From Posidonia oceanica (lineage: Eukaryota > Streptophyta > Magnoliopsida > Alismatales > Posidoniaceae): a stretch of DNA of 64,000 nucleotides. Position numbers and translations under genes: made by a program. Each line of letters starts with the position of its first letter. Positions within the stretch are counted from its first letter, which is position 1. This document shows positions 21,748 to 31,645 of this stretch, piece after piece. Under the pieces are notes generated by a model, which saw nothing but the letters and a program-made list of their open reading frames with translations, had not been told where the DNA came from and made no database searches. The stretch covers positions 43,596,001-43,660,000 of the forward strand of contig JAZBRS010000029.1 in assembly GCA_037176725.1 (NCBI GenBank), read 5' to 3'.

Positions 21748-24052
21748 TCACTGGTAGTATTTCTTGAGGTAGCAGGCATTGACTAGCTTGGACTGCTCGA
21801 CCTGATCCATGCTCTCGAGGATTGTTGCGCCCCTAGAGAATATCTGCTTGATGACATAAGGGTCACGCCAGTTGGGCTGGAATTTGCGTCGACCATCAGG
21901 AAGGTGAATAGCTTGCAAGACCAAGTCAACCAGCGTGAAGCTTCTGGGCCTAACTTTCTTCTGATAGGATCTAGCCATCCTCTTCTGATAGCATTGAGCA
22001 TGGTGCATTGCCTGCAGTCTACGCTCGTCGATCAGGTTCAACTGGGCACAGTGGTTTTCAACCCATTCTGCTTCTTCCAGTTCTGCCTCCTTTAGAATCC
22101 GTAAGGACGGGATCTCAACTTCAACCGGCAAAACAGCCTCCATGCCATAGACCAGTGAATATGGCGTTGCTCCTATCAAGGTCCGGACTGACGTTCTGTA
22201 GGCCCATAAGGCGTATGGGAGCTTGTCGTGCCAGTCCCTGTGAGTCTCTGCCATCTTCATGAGGATCTTTATCAAGTTCTTGTTGGCTGACTCGACTGCG
22301 CCATTCATCTGTGGCTGATAAGGGGAGGACTTGTGGTGCTTAATCTTGAAACTGTGCAGGCATTCCTCCATTCTCTTGGCTGTGAAGTTCATGCCATTGT
22401 CAGAGATGAGCACATATGGGACCCCGTAACGAGCAATGATATTGTTCCTGATGAACTTCTTTGTTACCACGGTCGTTACTGCCTTGTATGAGGCCACCTC
22501 TACCCATTTGGTAAAGTAGTCGATCGCCACAAGGATGAAGCGATGACCGTTGGAGGCTGCAGGATGGATTGTGCCAATGACGTCAATTCCCCAAGTGGAG
22601 AAAGGCCAAGGTGACGCCTTGCTGTGGAGCTACTGCGGCAGCGCATGGATGAAATTCCCATGTATCTGACAGTTGTGGCATCTGCGCACGAACCGCCAAC
22701 AATCCGCCTCCATAGTGGACCAGAAGTAGCCTTGCAGCATAATTTTCTTGGCTAGCAATATGCCGTTCATGTGTGGGCCACATGTCCCTGCGTGGACCTG
22801 AAGCATTAGCTTGTCAGCCTCTTTTTTGTCTGCGCAACGCAAAAGCATATGATTGTAGGACCTTCTGTAGAGATGTCCTGCTCCCAAGACATACTTGGAT
22901 GCCAAGCACGCCATAGTCTTTCTGTCTACTACTGACGTGCCGGTTGGGAGGTTGCTAGACTCCAGGAAGACCTTGATGTCATGGTACCAGGGTGGTTCCT
23001 CTGTAATAACTGCTTCCTTGATACTCATGCAGTGCACGGGCTGCTCGACACGGGTAATTGATACGTCCACTGCATTGTCTTCGGGTATGGAGAGCCAGGA
23101 TGCCAAGGTTGCCAAAGCATCTGCATAAGCATTCTTGGCTCTATTCATGAAGGTGAAGCGAGTCTCCTCGAAATGCTTGATCAGTTCCAGTAGGTACTCA
23201 TGGTATGGCACTAACTTGGGGTCCATGGTCCTCCAGTCGCCATTGACTTGGGAGATGACTAGCATTGCATCACCGTGCACATGTAGCTTCCGCACACCAT
23301 GCTCGAGTGCAACCCACAGTCCTAGGATGCAGGCATCGTATTCTGCCTCATTGTTGGTGTAGCTGAAGGTCATTTTCCTGGCAAACGGGATTAGTTCTCC
23401 CTACGCCGTCAAAAAACATGTGCCATTGAAATTCATCCTCGGGATCCTTCTGTTCGGCATCTTCCGAGGCGAACAAGATGTCCTCATTGGGAAACTGCGT
23501 CTGCAAGGGCTGGTATTCAAGCAGTGGTAAGTCGGCCAGGTGATCTGCCACAGCCTGCCCCTTCATCGACTTCTGGGTGACGATGGTGATGTCGTACTGA
23601 GATAAGAGCACTTGCCACTTGACACATCGGCTTACTAGTGCGGGCTTCTGAAACAAATATTTCATTAGGTCATGCCTGCACAGGAGTAGAACGGGATAGG
23701 CCATCATATAGTGCCTCAGCTTTTGCATAGCCTAGACTAGGGAAAGGCAGCTTTTCTCAATCATTGTATACCTGGCTTCACAGTCATTGAACTTCCTGCT
23801 CAGGTAGTAGATGGCGCGCTCTTTGCGACCCGATTCATCATGCTGGCCCAGGACTGCGCCTACAGAGTGCTGCGTCGTTGAGAGGTACAGTAGCAGGGGT
23901 CTTCCTAGTGCGGGAGGAACCAAGACAAGCGGCTTAGTTAGGAGCTGCTTGATCTTTTCAAACACGGCCTGGCATTCATCGCTCCACTTGATTTGTGCAT
24001 TTTTTCTCAAGAGTTTGAAGATCGGCTCACAGATGGGCGTGAGCTGTGCGAC
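21748..24052 (-). pseudogene. pol: C pol 3' part: RNase H domains and integrase, broken
   Basis: Read leftward: end of RT, degenerate classical RNase H (LYLSTTQHSVGAVLGQ), second RNase H, HHCC module, integrase core (SDNGMNF, GAVESANKN) and terminal GPY-like module, ending ...YYQ stop as in B. Lesions are TAG at 23729-23731 (Trp in B), TAG at 22627-22629 (Gln in B) and a frameshifting deletion of about 46 bp just after the first catalytic Asp of the second RNase H (near 23405). From 22626 to 21748 the frame is open. Confidence 0.9.
24048..24052. repeat. Target-site duplication of B, left copy (GCGAC)
   Basis: GCGAC directly precedes the 5' LTR and the identical five bases follow the 3' LTR at 52811-52815. 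Five bases is the usual Ty3/gypsy duplication length. Confidence 0.93.
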
Positions 24053-24206
24053 TGTTGACACCCCATTTCGACAAGGCTGAATCAGCGGATCTCTCTGGCG
24101 GCTAGGAAAAACCCAAAATCGCACATTCCTCTTCATCCTTCTTCCCAAATCAAACTCCAGCTCAAACCTCAGAGCCAAACCTAGAACCACACCCATTTTC
24201 TAACCC

Positions 24207-24278
24207 CAAAACCTTACCCTGAAACCATCCCAAAACCTTACCCTGAAACCATCCCAAAACCTTACCCTCAAACCATCC
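24207..24278 (+). repeat. 24-bp tandem repeat, three copies, B LTR
   Basis: Three adjacent 24-bp units beginning CAAAACCTTACCCTGAAACC; the third has one change. The copy in the 3' LTR is at 46699-46770. A's LTR has one related word near its start. Confidence 0.85.
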
Positions 24279-24929
24279 AAAACCCAAGCCAAAACCAAAC
24301 CCTAACCCTCCTTTCTACCCTTCATAACCAGCCAACTTGACCTAAGCCTTTACCCCTCTTCCCGAGCTCAAAACTTGACCAAAATCCATAGGAAAATCCA
24401 CCAACACCCACTCAACAAACCTACTCTAAAACCTAGAAATTTCTAAACCTGACCCATTCCCAAAAACCCTAGAAACCTAGGTGAATTTCCCCTTTTTCTA
24501 CACCTTGAAACCCCTCCAAAACCTTCTTAGAATCAAACCAAAACCTTAGACCGAATACCTTAAGCCCTAGACTACCCACTCGCCAATTTTCACCCCATTC
24601 TGAGACCTCTAAGCCTTCCTTTCACCCAAATTATCCTTTTCTCTCTCCGGGATTATCATTTTCTCTCTCCTCTCTCTCTCCTGATTATCATCTCTCTTTT
24701 CATCCCTTTCTGATCCTTTTTCTGGTCTGGCTGTGGGCCCCCTCTGTGCTTCTATCCTTCCTCTATCCTATCCCTATTTTTACTTTATTTTTAACACTTT
24801 TTCTGAATTTTTAAAAATCGTTTTCCTCCAACCTATCTTTTTCCTTTTATTCCCCTTTTTATTCCATTTTTTCCTCCTTCTCTTTTCCCTTTTCTCCCTT
24901 TTGCAAAAATCCACAAAAACCCATAAAAA

Positions 24930-25690
24930 TCTGTAAAATCTCAAAACATAAAACAAACAAATCAGTACCCTAAGAAAAACAATTAAAAAATGTTAAACAA
25001 GCAATTAACAACTTAAACTTAACTTAAGCAAGCTAAAAAGAAAACTAAACATGCAAACTAAAAAATGCAAAACAAATCAAAAGAAAACACTGAAAAATCA
25101 GGAAAAAAGCTAAAACAAAATCAAAACCCACCAAAGGTAAAAACCCATCAGAAGAATTAAAAAACAAACCCTAAAAAGGAGAATTAAAAATCAAACATTA
25201 AAACAAATAATTAAAAAAGGCAAAGGACTTAACCTAGTAAACATAAGAAAAACAAGTTAAAAGCTTAATTAAAAAAAAGGGAAAAAAAACACATCTGAAA
25301 AGCTCAAAAACACCCTATCAAACCAGAAAAATCCAACTAAAAACTTCAAGAAAAATCCTTAAATAAAAATCAAGACATAACTTAAAAGACTTAAGAAAGA
25401 AAAACCCTAAGAAGACTACAACTTTAAAATCTAAAACCAACCCTAAAATAATACAAAATAAATCCTGAAAAATCCTAATCAATGCCCTAAGTGTCCAACA
25501 AAAGAAATAAAATTTTTAAAATAATTTAAAAAGGGATTAACAAACATTTAATCAAGTGAAAACCAATTAAAAACAAAACCAAAACCCTAAAACCCTAATC
25601 AAGCCCAAAACACATTAATCAACTCAAAATAACCATTAAAAATCTTAATTAAAATCCTAACCTACAGCAAAACTCTTCTAATATTTTTAC
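24930..25690 (+). repeat. A-rich, G-poor low-complexity domain in B LTR
   Basis: About 760 bp dominated by AAAA, AATTAAAA and AAACCC words with very few G. It includes AAAACCCTAAAACCCTAA near 25580, which is not a telomere array. No gene. It may affect nucleosome occupancy or R-loop formation, but no function is shown. Confidence 0.6.
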
Positions 25691-25748
25691 TTATTTTTAG
25701 TTTATTTTTACCTATTTTATTTCCCCATTCTACCCTCTCTTTCTTTCC

Positions 25749-25785
25749 TCCTTCTTTCTTTCTTTCTTTCTTTCTTTCCTTCCTT
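25749..25785 (+). repeat. (TTTC)n microsatellite in B LTR
   Basis: About seven TTTC units with CTTC edges; repeated in the 3' LTR near 48245-48275. Confidence 0.85.
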
Positions 25786-27546
25786 ACTGGGCTCAATCCG
25801 GCCCATTTCTTCTTTTCTTTCTTTTTCATTCTTTTTCTCAGCCCGCAGCAGTCCGGCCCACGCTTCGTCTCCTCCTTCTTCTTCCTCGCGCTTCCACCGG
25901 ATTTCCTTCCCGCGAGCTCGCTGCTACAGGTCTCCCTCCATCCATTTGAATTCGAAGCTCCGTCCTTTCATCTACAGCAGCTCGCCGCCTCTCCCTCGTC
26001 TCAGCAGTTTTTCCGGAGTCGGACGACACCGGTCCTCTCTGCTGCAGTGGCCGCCGATGGATTTCAAAAACTTCCAGCGCGCCAGCAGCCTCCCCTCCCC
26101 AGATAAAAGCTTCCCGTCCTTCCTTCAATCAGAGAGAGATAGACCTTCAATTGGCAGTGAGAGCGAGCAAGAGAGAGCAACGAGAGACCACCGGCAAACC
26201 AGAGACCAAAATCCGTTTTTTCTTTCCTTTCTGTGCGATCTTCCTTCTCCCCTGATCCTCTTCCAATTCTGGAGTGAAAAGAGAGAGGAAAGAGAGTGTT
26301 TGTGAGTTCTGGGCATCCCGGAGAGAAGCCCTCATCAGAGCCCGATCCCTCCATCCAGTCTTTTTCTTTTCTTCTCTGAAAATATCAGCAGAGCATCCTT
26401 CTTTCTTTTCCAATCCCCCAACACCACTCCAAGCCTCCACACTTCTCCCCTTTGCTCCCCCAAGATCACCCAAAACCCAGCCATTTCCCAGCCTCATTCT
26501 CCGGCCATTCCACCCACTGAACCCACCTAAAACCACCCGGAAACACCCCGATCACCAGACCTGCAACCCAGCTCCTTTCTCTCACAATTCCCTCCACTCC
26601 AACTCACCACCCTCTCCCAAACTTTGTCCAGAGACTCACTGGACCTCCACCTTCTCAAAACACCAACCATCAAACCCAGCCACCCATCGTAGACCTTAAG
26701 CTCCACTACAAACACCTAGACCATCTTCAGCCCAGAAAACCGACCTAGCTCCAAGACCACTCCACAGCCTCCCAAAAAAGCATTTCAACCACCCAGAACC
26801 ACTCCCCGCACCTCCAGCAATCTCCCAGAGCGCTCCATCCAAGCCGACGAGCAGCAACGCCCCTCCCCGACCTCCGGCAGCAACCTGTGAACCCAAATCA
26901 GTCGAACCACCACCCGTGCTGCGAAGCTTCCGTCTGACTATCTGGGAAGCACCGGAGGAACATTCAGAAGCCGCTCCAACCTTCGCGAGCGACGGACGAC
27001 GCCCGCTGTGACCGAACGACCTCCGCCGACCGGCTCTGGAACCACTGACGTCGGGGGAACGACTCAGACGCGGAAAGAGGTAAATTTTGCTTCCATTAGC
27101 TTCCTTTTCTTTTCCTCTCGCTTCCCCGCCCTTTAGACTAGCTTTTCCGGCCCTCCTGCTCCGTTTCCGCTCGCCGGTCCGGTCATCTTCTCCGGCAACG
27201 TCCTCCGGTCTTCGCGGCGCTCCAGCCAGCGGAACGCCATCCCGGTGATCCCCGAAGCTCCGCACGGACGTCAGGAGTCTCCTCCGGTCTTCAGAGCGCA
27301 GCTTCGCTGCGTCGAACGACCGGACCGAGCTTCAGACCTTCTGTAGAGCTCCGGCGAACGCTCCGGCACGTTCCAGACAGCGTCGTCCTCCACCGATTGC
27401 CGCCCTGTCTCTGCCAACTCCGGGAGCACCTCCTCCGTTCGACTGCGCATCCTCAGCCCCCCCCCTGTCGACGGCATGAGCGCTGGAAGTTTCGTGCTAC
27501 AGTGCGCGTCGCCGTCGACGATCGGCACTGTGTCTTTATTTTTCAG

Positions 27547-27555
27547 TTTATATAG
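27547..27555 (+). promoter_or_regulatory. Possible TATA box in B LTR
   Basis: TTTATATAG follows a 650-bp GC-rich block and precedes a T-rich stretch, a reasonable U3/R boundary. No other TATA-like word in the LTR has comparable context. The position is a guess from motif and composition only. Confidence 0.35.
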
Positions 27556-28900
27556 TTTTAGGGTGAATATTGCATATCTGTCTTAAGTTTTTTCATTTTT
27601 ACATTCCAGTCCTTATTTCATTTATTCTGCTTAGTTTTTAATTAAATACTTTGCTAAATTGCGCGATCTGTTTATGTTTTTCAATATTTGCAAGTAGATC
27701 CTTTTACTGTGCTGTGCTGCTTTAATTTTTTGTAGTTTAGTCCTCCTGTTCTCAGTTTTTGCACCTAGGTCCTGCATTTAATCAGTTCATTTATTTACTC
27801 ATATTTACCATACTATATTGCATCCTGGCCCCTTGCATGTTTTTATTTTTGCATTTAAGTCCCATGCACTGTTAGAACTTAGGATTATTTTTTATTTTTC
27901 CATACTGCATTGCATTCCAAGTCCCTGCATTTTTCCATTTTTGCATTTAAGTCCATGCACTGTAGAAACTTAGGTTCTGATTTTTATTTTTGGTTGATGC
28001 ATTGCATATTAGCCCCTCTGCTTCATCATATTTACAGTTAGGTCCATTTTAAATGGACAGTAACTGTGCTGCATGCATTTTAACTTACTGCATTGCATTT
28101 TTAACCCCATGTTTTCCAGAAATTGCACTGTGGTCCTGTCATTTAAATTCCAGAGCATATTTTCCATACTAAATTGCATTTTCAGCCCCTGCATGATTTG
28201 AAAATCACATCTAGGTCCCTGCATGTTTTAAAAAAATCATGTGAAAAGACCATTTTGCCCCTAGGTCGCATTTTAGCCCCTATGCCTACCAAATTTCATA
28301 CAGACCTTCCACTGGTACCCCCGGACTCCCCAGGACCTTGTTTTCTGGAAAATTTGCATTTTAGACCCTAGATTTTTTCAAAATTGCACTCTGCCCCCTT
28401 TTTTGTTTCAAAATCTTTTCCAAAACATACCTTCTTTTCAAAACACCTTTCTGAGCCTAGTTTTTTGCCAAATAGACCCTTGTCTTCCCCTGTTTTCAAA
28501 GTCTTCTCCTGTGGAACCTTGTTTTCTGGGAAATTTGCACTTTTGGCCCCTCTTCTTTTCCAAAATGCTTTCTGAACTCCTGGTTTTTCCCAAATTACTT
28601 CTCTTTTGCTTTTTTGCTTTTGCATGCATCCTGCACTCATTTAGTCTTGCATTTTAGCATCTTCTTGCACACACTTAGCACTTCTAGCTCCCTTTCACTT
28701 GGGAGGCCCCTTTTGCACATCCCTAGGACCTCCTGAACACCTAGATCTGTTCTTCTCCCCTGTTCTGGCCCTTCTGCCTTGGAGCTGCGATATCTTCCAA
28801 TCCGGCCGTTGGATCTTCTCAAGTGAGCTGCCCAAGTGACCGCAGCGAAGCGCTCTTCAGCATAGACCAGACAGATTTCAGATCAGGCTCCCGGATTTCC

Positions 28901-28908
28901 AGGTATGT
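28901..28908 (+). promoter_or_regulatory. Candidate 5' splice donor in B LTR
   Basis: AG followed by GTATGT at 28903, preceded by TTCC. If transcription starts upstream, it could splice to the acceptor at 42036 and express the accessory ORF. Other GT sites exist, so this is only a candidate. Confidence 0.25.
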
Positions 28909-29379
28909 CCTCCTGAACCCCTGCATTGCATTCATTTGCATGGCATTTGTACAGTTTTCCTTGTTTTCGCTTTCTGTCTCTTCGAGCATGTAGAATAGGA
29001 CTTCCCCTTTCTGCTTGTCTATTCAAATCCTCGTTTCGCGTTTCTCTATGTGTTTCGTGTTGCGTTCTCCCTGGATTTGCCACTTTATGTGACTTTCTTC
29101 CCCTTTTTCCACGATCCGATCGCATCGCGAGCTTTGGGCAGCATGCGAGACACACCGTGGAATGGTTTAGTGGGAAATAGTCGCAAAGAGGTGGTGATCC
29201 CTCCATTTGCCCCTTCTCACCTCAGTAGGTCTTCACACCTACTCTGAGTGGTCCTAAACAGCGTTTGTTCTTATACACACGTTGTTTTGCCTCCCCTTTG
29301 ACCCCCTTCTAATCTCTTTCTGCATTCTTGCATTTGCATGGCTTTTCCGAGATTTTTGCTCCGCTATTTTGGCACCGTT

Positions 29380-29720
29380 TCGCGTGCCCGCCCTCGTTTT
29401 CGCTCCGTTTTGCGTGCCCATCTGTTTTCTTGTCTCGTTTTGCGCACTGTCTTGCCTCCTCATTCGTTTTGCGTGCCGGTTTTATTCTTTCGCCCCGTTT
29501 TGCATACCATTCTGTTTTCTCGTCCTGTTTTGCGCACCTTCTTGCTCTCTTATCTCGTTTTGCGCGCTACTTTGTTTTCCGCTCGTTTTGCGTGACGATT
29601 TCGCCCTTTTGCATCGTTTTGCGCGCGTTGTTTGCTTCCCGCCTCGTTTTGCGTGTTTCGCGCCGTTTTCTCTTGCATGTCGACCCCATTGCATGGTTTT
29701 CACGCTGTTTTGTTTTCTCG
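29380..29720 (+). repeat. Degenerate CGTTTTGCG repeats in B LTR
   Basis: Imperfect units of about 30-35 bp with the core CGTTTTGCG(C/T). They align in position with the TTTTCCGC repeats of A. ORFs through it are rich in Phe, Cys and Arg because of the repeat. Confidence 0.7.
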
Positions 29721-29727
29721 CTTGCAT

Positions 29728-30010
29728 TTGCATATAGGGCTGTGATGCTTACTGCCTGGAGTTCTCACGAGCTAGGTTTCGCCTGGTTCGGAACACGGAC
29801 AGCGTAGCTGAGCACTTAGAGAGCACGTTTACTTCCCTGCCTTGCATTTTCCCACTTAGAGCACTCCTTGAGCATTCATTTAGGCATTCATAGGCACATA
29901 GGCATTCAATCCTGCATTTCCCTGCATATGCGAGCGTAAGCCTAGAAAGACCAATTTTCGGGCGTGTCGGGGGTGCCTAACACCTTCCCCGCACGTAACA
30001 GGAGTCCTTG
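29728..30010 (+). promoter_or_regulatory. Conserved U5 block with stem-loop, B
   Basis: Homologous to A 2035-2285: GCATATAGGG, GAGTTCTCACGAG, GGTTCGGAACAC, GCTGAGCACTTAGA. It continues with the GC-rich stem-loop around GGGTGCCTAACACC (29971-29985). The C element keeps the stem-loop part. Confidence 0.6.
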
Positions 30011-30186
30011 CCCTGTCTTCTGGCCCGCAATGACCATATTGCCCCTATCCTAGGCTAGAGTCATCACATTTGCATTCATTTGCATTTGTTTTCCTTTGCA
30101 TTGCTTTGCTTCGCATTTCTTTCTTGGTTTTGCGTGTTAATTCATGCATTTCCCCCGGTTTTCCTTGTCTCCCGTTAATAGACATG

Positions 30187-30197
30187 GTGGCGACTCT
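30187..30197 (+). other. PBS-like core inside B LTR
   Basis: TGGCGACTCTG lies 128 bp upstream of the real primer-binding site and is present in both LTRs. It is the same arrangement as in A and C. Confidence 0.6.
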
Positions 30198-30314
30198 GAT
30201 TTGTCTTATCTTTTCCTTTTCTCCTCGATTTTAAGTGTTTTTCGAGTTGAGCCTCTTCCTCGGATCTCAATCGCCGCTAAATAGCGAGCCTGGTTCCGAT
30301 CGGGATCGCTACAG

Positions 30315-30332
30315 TGGCGACTCTGCTGGGGA
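30315..30332 (+). other. Primer-binding site of B (tRNA-Arg)
   Basis: TGGCGACTCTGCTGGGGA starts two bases after the LTR end. It complements the recalled 3' end of plant tRNA-Arg(ACG) with one G:U-type difference. Confidence 0.88.
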
Positions 30333-31645
30333 ACTAGACTAGACTCCGGCTTTCGTTCCCGGCTTTTCGCTCGCTTGTTTTGCAGTTTTGTCTGCCTTGT
30401 GTGCCTTCTTTGCCTGTTTTGCTCGCCTTTCTGTGCAAACCCCTAGCAAGTCGCTTCGTGGCTACTTTGCTTGGGTTTTGCACCTCTTTCGCCTCGGTTT
30501 GCGCTTTCTTTTACCTAGCCTCGCTTATGTGCTTGTTTATTTACTTATTGTCTTGCTTATACTCCTATTTCTTTTACAGTCTGCTTACTTTTACCTTGTT
30601 TTGCCTTACTTGCTTATTATTGCCTTAATTCTTGCACATTGCATGTCTACATACTTTGTTTGGCTAAAATACATGCTTTTTGGATGATGAATGCTTCTTT
30701 TACACTCTTGCTATGTCACTACACACGCACATACTATGCCTACGTGCCTTTTGACTTGATGAATGCTTCTTTTTCACCATCATGTTCACAAACACTCGCA
30801 CATGCCATGAACATGCCTTTTGTTGTGTTGTATGATGGCTGCTTGCCATTTTGACTGATTTTCTTCCCTTTCGCACATGCCATGCTTAGGATAGTAGAGA
30901 CTTGTCTGCTCTCCCCGTGGTTAACTAAAAACAGCAAGTAAAAAGAACTTCTAGGGACGACTAGAGACTACAAACAATCCTTCACTCCCTTTGGTTAATA
31001 AAATGCGCAAGATAAAAAACTCTAATCATTTGCATAAGCATCATATAGGGCATGCATTCTTCTCCTCTGAGTCCACCTACAAGTCTGCGAAGGACGATTC
31101 CGGCCTCTTGTTTCCACTGCTTTGGGCGTGGCATAAGTTGGTCGGTCCGTCCCCTCCTTGTCCGGGGGTCGTGTCGGTGTTAGTAGAGGGTACCACCCAC
31201 GCTTTGGCGGGGTAGAGGCCACCAACGCACCACCCTGTCATTACCTGAGCTTTGAGCCAGGAGTTAGGCAGGGGACCTACTTTTTCTGACCTGAGTCGGT
31301 GACCCGTACATCCAGGGATACCCGGAGTAGACAACCTTACTAGGACACACTAGTTAGGTGAGGGGGGCATACTAGAAAGCATGCATATCATTCACGCCAC
31401 TTAACTAACTCATTTGCATTCAACCTCTAGTTTCTAACCCTAATTTCCTTCTGTTGTGTCAGCGTGATCGGTAAGCGAGTTACCCTTGCCAGAGCTTGAG
31501 TACCGACCCTCGTTAACCCCCTTTTCGCGACTTAGTTCGCGACCATTCCCCTTCCGAGCTATCCGCACTTGCGACGATAGCTCCTCTTAGGAAGCATCGC
31601 TTGAATACCCGTCGCAGCCCAGTTCTCACACGCTCTAGGTCAGCA
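30333..31645 (+). other. B untranslated leader with conserved block
   Basis: 1.3 kb without a supported gene. Unlike Ogre proper, no ORF1 precedes gag. The segment 31040-31391 is the conserved leader block shared with A and C (GTGTTAGTAGAGGGTACC, GAGTCGGTGACCCGTAC, ACTAGGACACACTAG). An in-frame stop at 31514 closes the gag frame upstream. Confidence 0.75.

Larger units (their letters stand above)
21618..24052 (-). mobile_element. Element C, left fragment
   Basis: Minus-strand Tat/Ogre-like element cut by two insertions. This piece holds the 3' end of pol and 130 bp downstream; A interrupts it at 21617/21618 and B at 24052/24053. The coding sequence continues at 52811 after B, with the 5-bp duplication GCGAC on both sides of B. 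C's accessory ORF and 3' LTR would lie left of the window. Confidence 0.93.
24053..30313 (+). repeat. Element B 5' LTR
   Basis: TGTTGACACCCC to GGGATCGCTACA. Composition changes sharply along it: CCAAAACC-rich (24100-24600), pyrimidine-rich (24600-24900), A-rich and G-poor (24930-25690), (TTTC)n, GC-rich (25850-27530), T-rich with GCATTTAAGTCC-like repeats (27540-28640), and a CGTTTTGCG repeat (29380-29720). The conserved U5 block follows. Many short ORFs occur, none with family similarity. Confidence 0.96.

Noticed and set aside
25570..25600. AAAACCCTAAAACCCTAA as an interstitial telomere repeat
   Set aside because: Only two imperfect units within a general A-rich, CCC-containing domain.
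25838..27528. ORFs in the GC-rich part of B's LTR (for example 26696-27265 minus, duplicated at 49279-49758)
   Set aside because: GC-rich stop-poor LTR sequence; the second copy is frame-altered by one-base indels despite near identity, and no domain is recognisable.
29282..29807. Phe/Cys/Arg-rich ORFs of 151-159 residues in B's LTR
   Set aside because: Product of the CGTTTTGCG degenerate repeats; overlapping frames are open equally.
31601..31645. TTG at 31601 as start of B Gag-Pol
   Set aside because: The first ATG of the open frame is 31646 and aligns with MAQ in A and C; a TTG start is not needed.
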